From assembly GCF_001466305.1 (NCBI RefSeq), contig NZ_JWID01000001.1, positions 1-64,000 on the forward strand: a stretch of 64,000 nt of DNA, in the 5' to 3' direction. Both the position numbers and the translations under genes were made by a program. Source of the stretch: Defluviitalea phaphyphila (GTDB lineage Bacteria > Bacillota > Clostridia > Lachnospirales > Defluviitaleaceae). Positions 46,122-55,083 of this stretch are shown piece by piece. Below the pieces are notes generated by a model. That model did no database searches, was not told the origin of the DNA, and saw nothing but the letters and a program-made list of their open reading frames with translations. The first letter of the stretch is position 1; every line of letters begins with the position of its first letter.

Positions 46122-47324
46122 ATGGCCAAAAATATAATTATTGTTGGAGGATGTGTTGCTGCTAAAGAAGCTGCTTTAGCAGCGAGAAAAACTGATCCAA
46201 ATTGTAATATTACAATTATATCTGAAGAAAAATATTATCCTTATTATCGTCCAATGCTTTCTGAATGTATTATTAAAAATGTTAATGAAAAACATTTTTA
46301 TTTAGCTTCTAAAGAAGATTACGTTAAAAATAATATAAAAATAAAATTGGGGGAAAAAGCTATTAGCTTTATTCCCAAACAAAAATTAATAAAAACAAAT
46401 AAAGGTAATATTTATAATTATGATAAACTATTAATAGCCACAGGAAGCAAAAATTTTATTCCTATCCCAGAAGCTATGAAAATCCCCGGAGTATTTTCTA
46501 TAAGAAAATACTCCGATTCAATAAATGTAAAACATTGGATAAATACTATAACTTATAAAAAAAGTATTTCTAACTCTCATGCCGTTATAATAGGTGGTGG
46601 ATTATTAGGATTAGAAACTGCTTGGGAATTAATATCTTGTGGAATAAATGTAACTATAATCGAATTATCTCCTATACTACTTCCAAACCAAATAGATAAA
46701 GAAGCTTCTTCTTTTCTTTCTAAGATAATTTCTTCCAATAATATTAACCTTATTTTAGGAAAAACAATAGAAAAAATTAATGGAACAAACAAAATTGATT
46801 CTATTATTTTAAATGATAATACTACTATTCCTTGTGATGTTCTTATTTTCTCTGTTGGTATACGCGCTAATATAGATTTGGTAAAAAATTCTGGCATAAA
46901 AATTAATCGTGGAATTATTGTAAATACTAAAATGGAAACTTCCATAAAGGATGTTTTTGCTGCTGGAGATGTAGCCGAACTTAAAGAGTGCCCTTCTGGA
47001 ATATGGCGTCCTGCCTTAGAACAAGGAAAAATAGCTGGAACTAATATGGCTGGAGATAATATAACCTATAAAAAACAACCTATTCCTACTTTTCTTAAAG
47101 TTTTTAATACTCAAATTTATTCCATAGGAAATATAAAAAATTGTGATAAAGAAAATTGTATAAAATTTATAGATGAACAAAAAGGAATATATAAAAAATT
47201 ATTTTTTAAAGAAAATATTTTAGTTGGTGGAATATTGATAGGAGATATAAAAAATTCGACTAAAATTTTAAAAGGAATACAAAATAAAATAACTAAAAGA
47301 GATTATAATATATTTATATTTTAA
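46122..47324 (+). CDS. NAD(P)H-dependent FAD oxidoreductase, NADH:rubredoxin reductase-like
   Basis: 400 residues, two-dinucleotide-binding flavoprotein. FAD site NIIIVGGCVAAKEAALAAR (about 4-22), YDKLLIATGS, the NAD site HAVIIGGGLLGLETAWEL (about 153-170), and VFAAGDVAELKE at the second FAD motif. It lacks redox-active Cys pairs, as in rubredoxin or NirB-type reductases. It lies 30 bp after the flavodiiron gene and shares its promoter, so it probably feeds electrons to it via rubredoxin (gene not in the window). A 13-bp perfect hairpin lies inside its coding sequence (46487-46515). Confidence 0.88.
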   Translation: MAKNIIIVGGCVAAKEAALAARKTDPNCNITIISEEKYYPYYRPMLSECIIKNVNEKHFYLASKEDYVKNNIKIKLGEKAISFIPKQKLIKTNKGNIYNYDKLLIATGSKNFIPIPEAMKIPGVFSIRKYSDSINVKHWINTITYKKSISNSHAVIIGGGLLGLETAWELISCGINVTIIELSPILLPNQIDKEASSFLSKIISSNNINLILGKTIEKINGTNKIDSIILNDNTTIPCDVLIFSVGIRANIDLVKNSGIKINRGIIVNTKMETSIKDVFAAGDVAELKECPSGIWRPALEQGKIAGTNMAGDNITYKKQPIPTFLKVFNTQIYSIGNIKNCDKENCIKFIDEQKGIYKKLFFKENILVGGILIGDIKNSTKILKGIQNKITKRDYNIFIF

Positions 47325-47357
47325 ATAAGACCTTTTTATAAATAAGGTCTTATTTTT
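47323..47357 (+). terminator. Terminator of the flavodiiron operon
   Basis: A perfect 12-bp stem AAATAAGACCTT (47323-47334 with 47344-47355), a 9-nt loop, and a T-tract. The stop codon is in its 5' arm. Confidence 0.9.
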
Positions 47358-47429
47358 AACTTATATGTACTTAATTTTTTAAATTATAATATGTTATTCT
47401 ATTTATATTATTACATGTTAATTATAAAT

Positions 47430-47458
47430 TTGACTATAAAATTTAATTTTTCTATAAT
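47430..47458 (+). promoter_or_regulatory. Promoter of the two-component system
   Basis: TTGACT (47430-47435), a 17-nt spacer and a perfect TATAAT (47453-47458), 33 nt before the response regulator ATG. Confidence 0.8.
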
Positions 47459-47491
47459 CTATTTTAAGTTATTAAAAAAGGGGGGAATTCA

Positions 47492-48172
47492 ATGAATTCT
47501 AAAAAAATACTCGTTGCAGATGATGAATTTAGAATGAGAAAATTAGTAGGAGATTTTTTAAAAAGAGAAGGTTTCTCTATTATAGAAGCTGAAAATGGAA
47601 AAATAGCTTTAGAAAATTTCAAAAAAAATACTAATATTGATTTAGTTATATTAGATGTTATGATGCCTGAATATGATGGATGGACTGTTTGCAGAGAAAT
47701 TAGGAAAATATCTAAAGTTCCGATTCTTATGCTTACTGCTAGAAGTGAAGAGTTTGATGAACTTTTTGGCTTTGAAATAGGTGCCGATGAATACATTACA
47801 AAACCTTTTAGTCCTAAAGTTTTAGTAGCTAGAGTAAATGCAATTTTAAGACGCATTGATAATACAGATACTAATAACGAAACTTCCTTTGGAGAATTAA
47901 AAATTGATAAAGATGCTCATACTGTATATATTCATAATAATCCTATTGATTTAACTCCTAAAGAATATGAACTTTTACTTTACTTAGTTGAAAATAAAAA
48001 TAAAGCCTTAAGTAGAGATCAAATATTAAACTATGTTTGGGGTATAGATTACTTTGGTGATGATAGAACAGTGGATACCCATATTAATCGTCTTAGAACA
48101 AAACTTAAAGATTTAAATCATTATATTCAAACAGTGCGGGGATATGGGTATAAGTTCGAGGTGAAAAAATGA
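47492..48172 (+). CDS. OmpR-family response regulator
   Basis: 226 residues. Receiver domain (about 4-120) with acidic pair D10/D11, phospho-acceptor D55 (VILDVMMPE) and the Lys in YITKPFSPKVL. The C-terminal winged helix (about 130-225) ends in DTHINRLRTKLKDLNHYIQTVRGYGYKFEV, the OmpR/PhoB DNA-binding pattern. GGGGGG lies before ATG 47492. It overlaps the kinase gene by 4 bp. The regulon is unknown. Confidence 0.97.
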   Translation: MNSKKILVADDEFRMRKLVGDFLKREGFSIIEAENGKIALENFKKNTNIDLVILDVMMPEYDGWTVCREIRKISKVPILMLTARSEEFDELFGFEIGADEYITKPFSPKVLVARVNAILRRIDNTDTNNETSFGELKIDKDAHTVYIHNNPIDLTPKEYELLLYLVENKNKALSRDQILNYVWGIDYFGDDRTVDTHINRLRTKLKDLNHYIQTVRGYGYKFEVKK

Positions 48173-49659
48173 AATATTCCATAAGAACAAAATTATTTAT
48201 GAGTATTTCCTTTCTTACTCTATTTTTTGTTTTCTCTTCCTGGTGTCTTAATGCTTTGTATTTAGAAAAATATTATATATCTCAAAAAAAGAACTTATTA
48301 GAAGAAACTAAACAAAAAATTAATGAACTTTTTACCGAAGACATAGAAAGTATTGCTATTGATTTGGAAATAATAGAAAACACAACAGGAACTAGTATTA
48401 TTATTTTTAATAGAGAGTTAGAAATTAAATATGCTTCTTTTCCTAGAGCTGGTAATAGACAACCTTTTATAATTACTAAAAACAATCCTAATGCTAAAAA
48501 GCAAAATCCCTTTTATCGCCTAATAAATTCTATGGAGTCTTCTGGAAAAGATTCTATATTTAGAATTGAACAAGATCCTGAACTTAGCATTAATTTCTTG
48601 GAATTCATTTCCTTTTTAGACTCTAAAGATATTCTTTTACTCCGTGTTCCCATAGCATCTATGTCTGAAAGTGCAAATATAGCCAATAATTTTTTTATGT
48701 TTACAGGAATATTGCTCCTTGCCTTAGGAGCAATATGGGCTTACATATTTTCTAAAAAATTTACTAAGCCCATACTTGAAATAAATAAGGTTGCTAATCA
48801 TGTAGCAAATTTAGATTTTTCACATGAATATATTGCTAAAAGTAATGATGAATTGGGAACTCTCTCAAAAAGCATAAATGAACTTTCAAAGAAATTAGAT
48901 TACACTATTACAGAACTAAATAAAAAAAATGAAAGACTTAAAATAGAGATAGAAAAAGAACGACATATTGATAAAATGAGAAAAGAATTTATATCTAATG
49001 TATCCCATGAACTTAAAACTCCTATTGCTCTTATTCAAGGTTATGCAGAAGGCCTTAAAGAAAATATTATTGAAGATAAGGAAAATAAAGATTTTTATTG
49101 TGAAGTAATTATTGATGAAGCTAATAAAATGAATAAATTAGTAAAAGATTTACTTAATTTATCCCAATTAGAATCTGGTTTTTGGAAATTAGAAAGAAAA
49201 GATTTTGAATTAAAAGATTTTATTTATCAAGTTTTAAATAAATATAAAACTCGCTTTGAAGAAAAAGGAGTTAATTTAAAACTTCATGATATAAAACCTA
49301 TATTAGTTAATGGAGATATTATAAGAATCGAACAAGTATTAATCAATTATATTAATAATGCTTTAGACCATTTAGATGTTAATAAAATACTTGAAATTAA
49401 AGTTGAAGTTAAAGATGAACATGTTAGAGTTTCTGTATTTAATTCTGGAAAACATATTCCTAAAGAAGCTTTAAATGAAATTTGGACAAGCTTTTATAAA
49501 GTGGATTCTGCTAGAACTAGAGAATATGGCGGCTCTGGTCTTGGATTATCAATAGTTAAAGCAATACAAGAACTTCATAATAATAAATTTGGAGTTGAAA
49601 ATATAGAAAGAGGAGTTTTATTCTGGTTTGATTTAGATAAAGCAAAAAATCCTCTATAA
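48169..49659 (+). CDS. Sensor histidine kinase
   Basis: 496 residues. TM1 at about 8-30, a ~140-residue extracytoplasmic sensor, TM2 at about 171-194, HAMP (195-247), HisKA with phospho-His H280 (SNVSHELKTPIALIQGYAEGL) and HATPase with N box RIEQVLINYINNALDH and G2 box YGGSGLGLSIVKAI. It is the partner of the response regulator just upstream, with 4-bp overlap. The sensor domain shows no recognised family, so the signal is unknown. Confidence 0.96.
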   Translation: MKYSIRTKLFMSISFLTLFFVFSSWCLNALYLEKYYISQKKNLLEETKQKINELFTEDIESIAIDLEIIENTTGTSIIIFNRELEIKYASFPRAGNRQPFIITKNNPNAKKQNPFYRLINSMESSGKDSIFRIEQDPELSINFLEFISFLDSKDILLLRVPIASMSESANIANNFFMFTGILLLALGAIWAYIFSKKFTKPILEINKVANHVANLDFSHEYIAKSNDELGTLSKSINELSKKLDYTITELNKKNERLKIEIEKERHIDKMRKEFISNVSHELKTPIALIQGYAEGLKENIIEDKENKDFYCEVIIDEANKMNKLVKDLLNLSQLESGFWKLERKDFELKDFIYQVLNKYKTRFEEKGVNLKLHDIKPILVNGDIIRIEQVLINYINNALDHLDVNKILEIKVEVKDEHVRVSVFNSGKHIPKEALNEIWTSFYKVDSARTREYGGSGLGLSIVKAIQELHNNKFGVENIERGVLFWFDLDKAKNPL

Positions 49660-49912
49660 ATATTACAACTTTATCATTAATGACATGCCATACTCTAAAG
49701 ATTACGACTGATTAGATATTTATAAATAATTTATTAAAAAATTGGATAATAAAAAACTAAAAATTAAAAATATACATAAACTATCTAAAAACTAAAAAAA
49801 TAATAAAAAAGTACTATAATTTTTTTGGAAATAGTAAGAAAATTGAAACTTTTTATTAATAAACTTTTGTGGTATTATTAAATTATATTATAAAAATAAA
49901 AGGAGTGATTTT

Positions 49913-50332
49913 ATGGCTTTTGAATGGAAATCTGAGTATAGTCTTGACATACCTGAAATTGACGCTCAACATAAAAAACTATTTGAAATTGGTAATCGTG
50001 CTTACGAACTAGCAACTTTTAATGATGGATATGATCATTATGATGAAATTATGTCTATACTAAATGAATTACTAGAATATACAAAGTATCATTTTTCTTA
50101 TGAAGAAGAACTAATGGAAAAATATAATAGTAATGAACTTGGAACACAAATAATAGAACATAAATTTTATGTTAAAAAAATACAATCTTTTTCTGAAGAA
50201 AAAATAGATGAAGACCAACAAAAGGCAATATTAGATATTCTTGATTTTCTTTCAAATTGGATAAGTAGTCATATATTAGTTTCTGACAAAAAATATGTTC
50301 CTGCTATAAAAGAAGGACTAAAAAACAGCTAA
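49913..50332 (+). CDS. Bacteriohemerythrin with an altered ligand
   Basis: 139 residues, single-domain hemerythrin: a four-helix bundle with a non-heme diiron site that binds O2. Expected ligands H20 (DAQHKKLF), H60 and E64 (YHFSYEEELM), H83 (IIEHKFY), H120 and D125 (SSHILVSDKKY) are present. The His normally four residues before H83 is Q79 (TQIIEH). The site may therefore be altered. AAGGAG lies before ATG 49913. It stands alone after the two-component system and ends at a strong terminator. Confidence 0.93.
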   Translation: MAFEWKSEYSLDIPEIDAQHKKLFEIGNRAYELATFNDGYDHYDEIMSILNELLEYTKYHFSYEEELMEKYNSNELGTQIIEHKFYVKKIQSFSEEKIDEDQQKAILDILDFLSNWISSHILVSDKKYVPAIKEGLKNS

Positions 50333-50357
50333 TTTTAGCTTTTCTTAGTCCTTTTTC
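50313..50357 (+). terminator. Terminator of the bacteriohemerythrin gene
   Basis: AAGGACTAA (50313-50321) pairs with 50345-50353, enclosing a second hairpin AGCTAATTTTAGCT, and is followed by a T-rich run. The stop codon lies in the loop. Confidence 0.85.
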
Positions 50358-50404
50358 TTATTTATTTTTAATAAATAATTATTTACTAATACATACTATA
50401 AGAT

Positions 50405-50950
50405 TTAAGATAATTTTATTTCTTTAATAATATTTTGATCTAAATCTTTTATTTTAAATATATCTTTTTCTAAAATTCCATAAGAATTAGGATTATTTTC
50501 TTTAGGAAGACTTATAGAACCTGGATTAATAATAAAAATATCTCCTTCTTTTTTAGCTATCGGAATATGAATGTGACCATAAATAAACACATCTCCTTTA
50601 CTTAAACTGGGTAAATTATCCTCATTATATATATGTCCATGGGTTAAAAATAAACGTTTTTTATCATATAATATAGTAGAATAAGTTGACATTATAGGAT
50701 AATTTAAAACCATATCATCTACTTCACCATCACAGTTACCTCTTATAGCTATTATTTTATCACTAAATTCGTTAAATAAATTTATAACTTCTTTTGGATT
50801 ATAATCTTTTGGCAAAGGATTCCTTGGCCCATGATATAGTTCATCTCCTAATATAATAATATAATCTGCATTTTCTTTTTTAAAAAGTTCTAATCCTTTT
50901 TTAGCATAATATGCTGAGCCATGTATGTCAGACATAAAAAACAATTTCAT
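50405..50950 (-). CDS. YfcE/MJ0936-family metallophosphoesterase
   Basis: 181 residues. Calcineurin-like phosphoesterase with all metal motifs: MSDIHGS (D8, H10), ILGDELYHG, RGNCDGE, LTHGHIY and YGHIHIP. The family hydrolyses phosphodiesters with Mn2+; the natural substrate is not known. ATG 50950 follows GGAGGG. The 263 bp upstream of it (50951-51213) are AT-rich and hold nothing recognisable. Confidence 0.93.
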   Translation of the reverse strand: MKLFFMSDIHGSAYYAKKGLELFKKENADYIIILGDELYHGPRNPLPKDYNPKEVINLFNEFSDKIIAIRGNCDGEVDDMVLNYPIMSTYSTILYDKKRLFLTHGHIYNEDNLPSLSKGDVFIYGHIHIPIAKKEGDIFIINPGSISLPKENNPNSYGILEKDIFKIKDLDQNIIKEIKLS

Positions 50951-51213
50951 AAGTATCCCTCCACAATATTATTACAATGTAATTTAAAATATAACTTCAA
51001 TTATTAAGTAATTACCTATTTTTGGATTTTATTTAATATTCACATTTTCAACTATTCCATTATTATCTTTAAAATTTCTTGAATAAATTATTTATAAGCT
51101 AATCGTAATACATATAAATAATTATAAAAATAATCATCTATAAAAACAACTACTTTATACTTATTTTCTAATTAATTTTAAAATACTACTTATTAAAAAC
51201 ATAAACTTAAACT

Positions 51214-52242
51214 TTAATATATTAATTTTACAGTATAAGTTATATAATTATAAAAATCCCTCTTTATATTAGAGGGATTTTTTATATCTATTATTTGATT
51301 TTTAGGAACTATTTCTATTTTCCCATCTTGAGTTTTAATGCGATACTGTTCTAATTTAAATCCTGCTAACTCAAAAGGACTTAAAGATAGGTCTTCTATT
51401 ATAGCTATAGTCTCACCTGTTTTTACATTTTTGCCTTCACTTAAGATAAAATGGTTATACTTATCACTCCAGTAATACTCTTGTAAAACCTCTCTTGAAG
51501 ATATTACTTCATATTCATCTTCTTTTGGCATATTTTTACTATTTATTATGGTTGATTTTGCATATGATTGGTTTTCTAATATTTTTAATACAGGATAAGG
51601 CCCATTTTCCCATTGTATAGAAGCTTTATCCATTATTCTAAGCCATCTAGGGTCTATTTTTTGCTCTTTATCCCACATTTCATTCCAATAAGCACTATAA
51701 TCTTCTATAACAGAAAGTACCATTTCAAATTTCTCATCTTCCCATATATATGCTCTTATGTAAGTACCTTGTTCAAAAGCTCCTAACATTTGGTCTACAA
51801 ATTCTCTCACTACAATTATATCTCTATTTTTCTTGTCTATTGGGATTGTTTGAACTCCTTGTATATCAAAAAATTTATCTACTATTCCTACATACTTATA
51901 CGAATTATTATCTTTTTTATATACAACTATAATTGATTTTTTAGGTTCTAAAAATATTGTTAAAATAAGTTCTTTTTCATCATTTCCCAAAATATTGGAT
52001 TCATTTATATTTAATTTGATTTCATTTATTTTATTTTCCCATGTATTATATTTTATGTCTTCTAAAACTATTTGCAAAATATTATTCTTGCTTTCTATAT
52101 TATCTTCTGAAGACATAAATTCTTTAATCCACAAAGGATTTATCTCTCTATTAGCTTCCACTTTATCTATTATATATACTAATCCAAAAATTATAATCAA
52201 AACAAAAATAAATTTATATGCCTTATTTTTAAAGAAATTCAT
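51214..52242 (-). CDS. Uncharacterised membrane-anchored protein with a terminator inside its 3' end
   Basis: 342 residues. A short basic N-terminus and one membrane helix (about 9-27) are followed by an extracytoplasmic region without recognised domain (ILTIFLEPKKSIIVVYKKDN, YAYWNEMWDKEQKIDPRWLRIMD). I chose ATG 52242 after GGGGGAAGG; a GTG eight codons earlier overlaps that site. A strong intrinsic terminator (51252-51282) lies about 12 codons before the stop, so the mRNA may end before the frame does. Function unknown; alternative C-terminus discussed in findings. Confidence 0.7.
   Translation of the reverse strand: MNFFKNKAYKFIFVLIIIFGLVYIIDKVEANREINPLWIKEFMSSEDNIESKNNILQIVLEDIKYNTWENKINEIKLNINESNILGNDEKELILTIFLEPKKSIIVVYKKDNNSYKYVGIVDKFFDIQGVQTIPIDKKNRDIIVVREFVDQMLGAFEQGTYIRAYIWEDEKFEMVLSVIEDYSAYWNEMWDKEQKIDPRWLRIMDKASIQWENGPYPVLKILENQSYAKSTIINSKNMPKEDEYEVISSREVLQEYYWSDKYNHFILSEGKNVKTGETIAIIEDLSLSPFELAGFKLEQYRIKTQDGKIEIVPKNQIIDIKNPSNIKRDFYNYITYTVKLIY
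51252..51282. terminator. Bidirectional terminator lying inside a coding frame
   Basis: A perfect 12-bp stem AAAAATCCCTCT (51252-51263 with 51271-51282), 7-nt loop and A/T tracts on both sides. It is inside the last 24 codons of the minus-strand gene at 51214-52242. Confidence 0.85.
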
Positions 52243-52423
52243 GTCCTTCCCCCATACTTTTTTCACTTGATTTATTTATATGAGAGAAATATTAATAAAA
52301 TGTATTTTTTTAAATATATTCCATAGATAATATGATTTAATACTCTTTAACCCTATTTTTATGTATTTATTTCTAAAATATTTATTAAATTCATTTATAT
52401 AAAATTATTTTATATATCTTTTT

Positions 52424-52452
52424 TCGACAAATAAATATATAATACATATATA
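52424..52452 (+). promoter_or_regulatory. Candidate promoter of the YitT gene
   Basis: TCGACA (52424-52429), a 17-nt spacer and TATATA (52447-52452), 35 nt before the ATG. Confidence 0.5.
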
Positions 52453-52486
52453 ACAAATATATTACTTTATAAAAAGGAGACAAACT

Positions 52487-53338
52487 ATGTTAAATATTTT
52501 CTCTTATATTAAAAATGTAATTTTTATATTTATAGGAGCTTTTATTATGAGCATCTCTATAAATGGAATTTTAATTCCAAATCACATTTTAAGTGGCGGA
52601 GTTACTGGTGTGGCTATGTTGTTACATATCCTTTTTAACTGGAATATAAGTTTATTAATAATGTTTATTAATATTCCTATTTTTATTTTAGGGTATAAGT
52701 TTATTAATAAAAGATTTACCTTTTTAAGTTTAATAGGTATGTTTTCTTTAACTATTTCTCTTTATTTTTCACAAAATTTTAAAATCCCAACACAGGATAT
52801 TTTGGTTTCTGTTTTATTAGGAGGAACTATTAGTGGATTAGGAATGGGTATAGTATTTCGAGGAAGTGGTTCTACCGGTGGAACTGATATAATAGTAAAA
52901 ATTTTAAATAAATTTCTTTCTTTTAATATGGGCTCTATAAGCTTTGCTCTTAATATGATTATAATAACTTTATCTAGCTTCTTCTTTGGAATAGATTTAT
53001 CTATTTATACTTTAGCTACAATGTTTGTAGCATCACAAACAACTAATTATGTAGTAGACGGACTAAATTATAAAAGAACTATTTCTATTATTACTGATAA
53101 ACATGAAGAAATATCTCAAAGAATTTTACGGGAAGCAAAAAGAGGAGTAACATTAATGCACGGAGAAGGAGGTTATACTAAAGCCCCAAAAACTATAATA
53201 ACTTGTACTGTTGGAATCAGACAAGTTTCAAAAATTAAAGAAATAGTTAAACAAACTGACCCCAAAGCTTTTATGACCATATCAGAAACGGCTCAAGTCT
53301 TCGGGTCTGGATTTGTAGGATTTAATAAAATAGATTAA
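52487..53338 (+). CDS. YitT-family membrane protein (DUF161-DUF2179)
   Basis: 283 residues. Five to six membrane helices in the YitT_membrane part (about 5-200; SISINGILIPNHILSGGVTGVAMLL, GMGIVFRGSGSTGGTDII) and a cytoplasmic DUF2179 domain (about 220-280; KRGVTLMHGEGGYTKAPKTIITC, TDPKAFMTISETAQVFGSGF). Common in Firmicutes, with no settled transport substrate. AAAAGGAG lies before ATG 52487. It converges on trpS. Confidence 0.93.
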   Translation: MLNIFSYIKNVIFIFIGAFIMSISINGILIPNHILSGGVTGVAMLLHILFNWNISLLIMFINIPIFILGYKFINKRFTFLSLIGMFSLTISLYFSQNFKIPTQDILVSVLLGGTISGLGMGIVFRGSGSTGGTDIIVKILNKFLSFNMGSISFALNMIIITLSSFFFGIDLSIYTLATMFVASQTTNYVVDGLNYKRTISIITDKHEEISQRILREAKRGVTLMHGEGGYTKAPKTIITCTVGIRQVSKIKEIVKQTDPKAFMTISETAQVFGSGFVGFNKID

Positions 53339-53343
53339 AACAT

Positions 53344-53368
53344 AAACTACCCGCTTAGCGGGTAGTTT
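53344..53368. terminator. Bidirectional terminator between YitT and trpS genes
   Basis: A perfect 11-bp stem AAACTACCCGC (53344-53354 with 53358-53368), a 3-nt loop, GC-rich core and A/T flanks. It abuts the trpS stop codon. Confidence 0.95.
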
Positions 53369-54385
53369 TTATATAGTATTTGGTAATCCTACTTTTCTTT
53401 TAACTTTTCTTAAAGTTTTTGCTGCAATATAAGAAGCTTTCTCTGCATTATTTTTTATTATGCTATCAATATATTTTTTATCCTTTTCTAGCTCACGGAA
53501 TTTTTCTTGTAATGGTCTAAGTTCTTCTACAACGACTTCTGCAACCTTCATCTTAAAGTCTCCATAACCTAATCCTGAAAATCTTTCTACTGTACTTTCA
53601 ATTGATTCTTCTGTAATACTACAATAAATATTAATTAAATTTTTTATTCCCGGCTGATTGTCATTATAAGCAATTTTCCCTTCTGAATCAGTTACAGCTC
53701 TTTTTAGTTTTCTAACAATTACATCTGGTGGGTCTAAAAGAGCAATATATGCATTCGGATTTTCATCAGATTTAGACATTTTTTTAGTAGGCTCTTGAAG
53801 ACTCATTATTCTGGCTCCTACCTTTGGGAAATATCCTTCTGGAACAGTGAAAGTTTGTCCATATAAATTATTAAATCTATTAGCTACATCTCTTGTTAAT
53901 TCTAAATGTTGGCTCTGATCATTCCCCACTGGAACTAAATCTGTTTGATATAATAAAATATCTGCCGCCATAAGAACTGGATAAGTAAACAATCCTGCGT
54001 TAATATTTTCGCTATGTCTTTGAGACTTCTCTTTAAATTGAGTCATACGATTTAATTCACCCATATAAGTATAACAATTAAGAATCCAAGCTAATTCTGC
54101 ATGGGCGCTTACATGGGATTGATAATATATTATATTTTTTTCAGGATCTAATCCCGCTGCTATATACTGCATTAAAAGCTGCCTTGAACGTTTTCTAAGT
54201 TCTGTTGGATCTTGTCTAACTGTTAAAGCATGTAAGTCCACTATACAAAATAAACAGTTATACTCATCTTTAAGTTTAGTCCAATTTTTTAAAGCTCCTA
54301 AATAATTTCCTAAAGTAATATTCCCAGAAGGTTGCATCCCACTAAATATTACTTTCTTTTTTTCAGCTTGTGTTTCTGTGGTCAT
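53369..54385 (-). CDS. trpS: Tryptophanyl-tRNA synthetase
   Basis: 338 residues, normal TrpRS size. It charges tRNA-Trp. HIGH equivalent in PSGNITLGNYLG (19-30), KMSKS at 202-206 (KKMSKSDENPN), and the Trp-pocket stretches CIVDLHAL and PVLMAADILLYQTDLVPVGNDQ. AGAGGTG precedes ATG 54385. It follows trpP but is separated from it by a 17-bp terminator, so at least part of its transcription must start in between. Confidence 0.98.
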   Translation of the reverse strand: MTTETQAEKKKVIFSGMQPSGNITLGNYLGALKNWTKLKDEYNCLFCIVDLHALTVRQDPTELRKRSRQLLMQYIAAGLDPEKNIIYYQSHVSAHAELAWILNCYTYMGELNRMTQFKEKSQRHSENINAGLFTYPVLMAADILLYQTDLVPVGNDQSQHLELTRDVANRFNNLYGQTFTVPEGYFPKVGARIMSLQEPTKKMSKSDENPNAYIALLDPPDVIVRKLKRAVTDSEGKIAYNDNQPGIKNLINIYCSITEESIESTVERFSGLGYGDFKMKVAEVVVEELRPLQEKFRELEKDKKYIDSIIKNNAEKASYIAAKTLRKVKRKVGLPNTI

Positions 54386-54446
54386 TATTTCACCTCTTCT
54401 AGTTTATAAAAATCTCACTTTTATTAGTATATAATTTTTAAAAGAA

Positions 54447-54484
54447 AGCTTCAAGGATAAATTATTTAATTTATCCTTGAAGCT
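54447..54484 (-). terminator. Terminator of trpP
   Basis: A perfect 17-bp stem (arms 54447-54463 and 54468-54484, core TTCAAGGATAAATT) with a 4-nt loop, followed on the minus strand by TTCTTTT. It lies between trpP and trpS. Confidence 0.9.
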
Positions 54485-54519
54485 CCATAACTTTTATGAT
54501 ATTCTCATATTTTATATTA

Positions 54520-55044
54520 TTACTCTGATAAAGTAACTTTGTTTAATCCTGCTCTTTCTATTACTTGATATAATAAAGTTGTAAATACTACATTTCCAAT
54601 AGTAGCTGGAATTACTACTGCTATAAATAATCCTCCAAAACTTGCTCCCTCTGGAAGTCCTACTAATAAATAAGCACTTCCTAAAAATATTGTTCCGCTA
54701 ATTAATGTTCCAACAAGTCCTATTATTACTGCTTTTAATATTTTAGGAATAGAAACTTTATTTAGTCCATAAATTAGAAATCCTATAATTGCTCCCGTAA
54801 TACATTTATCGATAATATTAGGAATCTGTCCTGCTGGAAATGTAGTTGTTAAAGCTGAAATAATTCCACAAGCAATAGAAGTAGCCGCTATATTTGTTGC
54901 GTTAAAATTAATAAGTATAGCTAAAAACATCATAGATAATAAAAAGTCTGGTTTCATACCTCCAAAAATTCCTGGTACAATATAATGTAATATCGCCCCT
55001 ATTGCTAATAAAATTGCTGACATAGTTAATTGCTTTATCTTCAT
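54520..55044 (-). CDS. trpP: Tryptophan transporter TrpP
   Basis: 174 residues, hydrophobic with five to six helices. The opening KQLTMSAILLAIGAILHYIVPG then GGMKPDFLLSMMFLAIL is characteristic of the TrpP family (an S-component-like transporter). Uptake of tryptophan is known for the family and supported here by the upstream T-box with a Trp codon. AAGGGGAA precedes ATG 55044. Confidence 0.9.
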   Translation of the reverse strand: MKIKQLTMSAILLAIGAILHYIVPGIFGGMKPDFLLSMMFLAILINFNATNIAATSIACGIISALTTTFPAGQIPNIIDKCITGAIIGFLIYGLNKVSIPKILKAVIIGLVGTLISGTIFLGSAYLLVGLPEGASFGGLFIAVVIPATIGNVVFTTLLYQVIERAGLNKVTLSE

Positions 55045-55083
55045 AATAATTCCCCTTCCTTTTCTATTTTAAATTTTTCAAAT

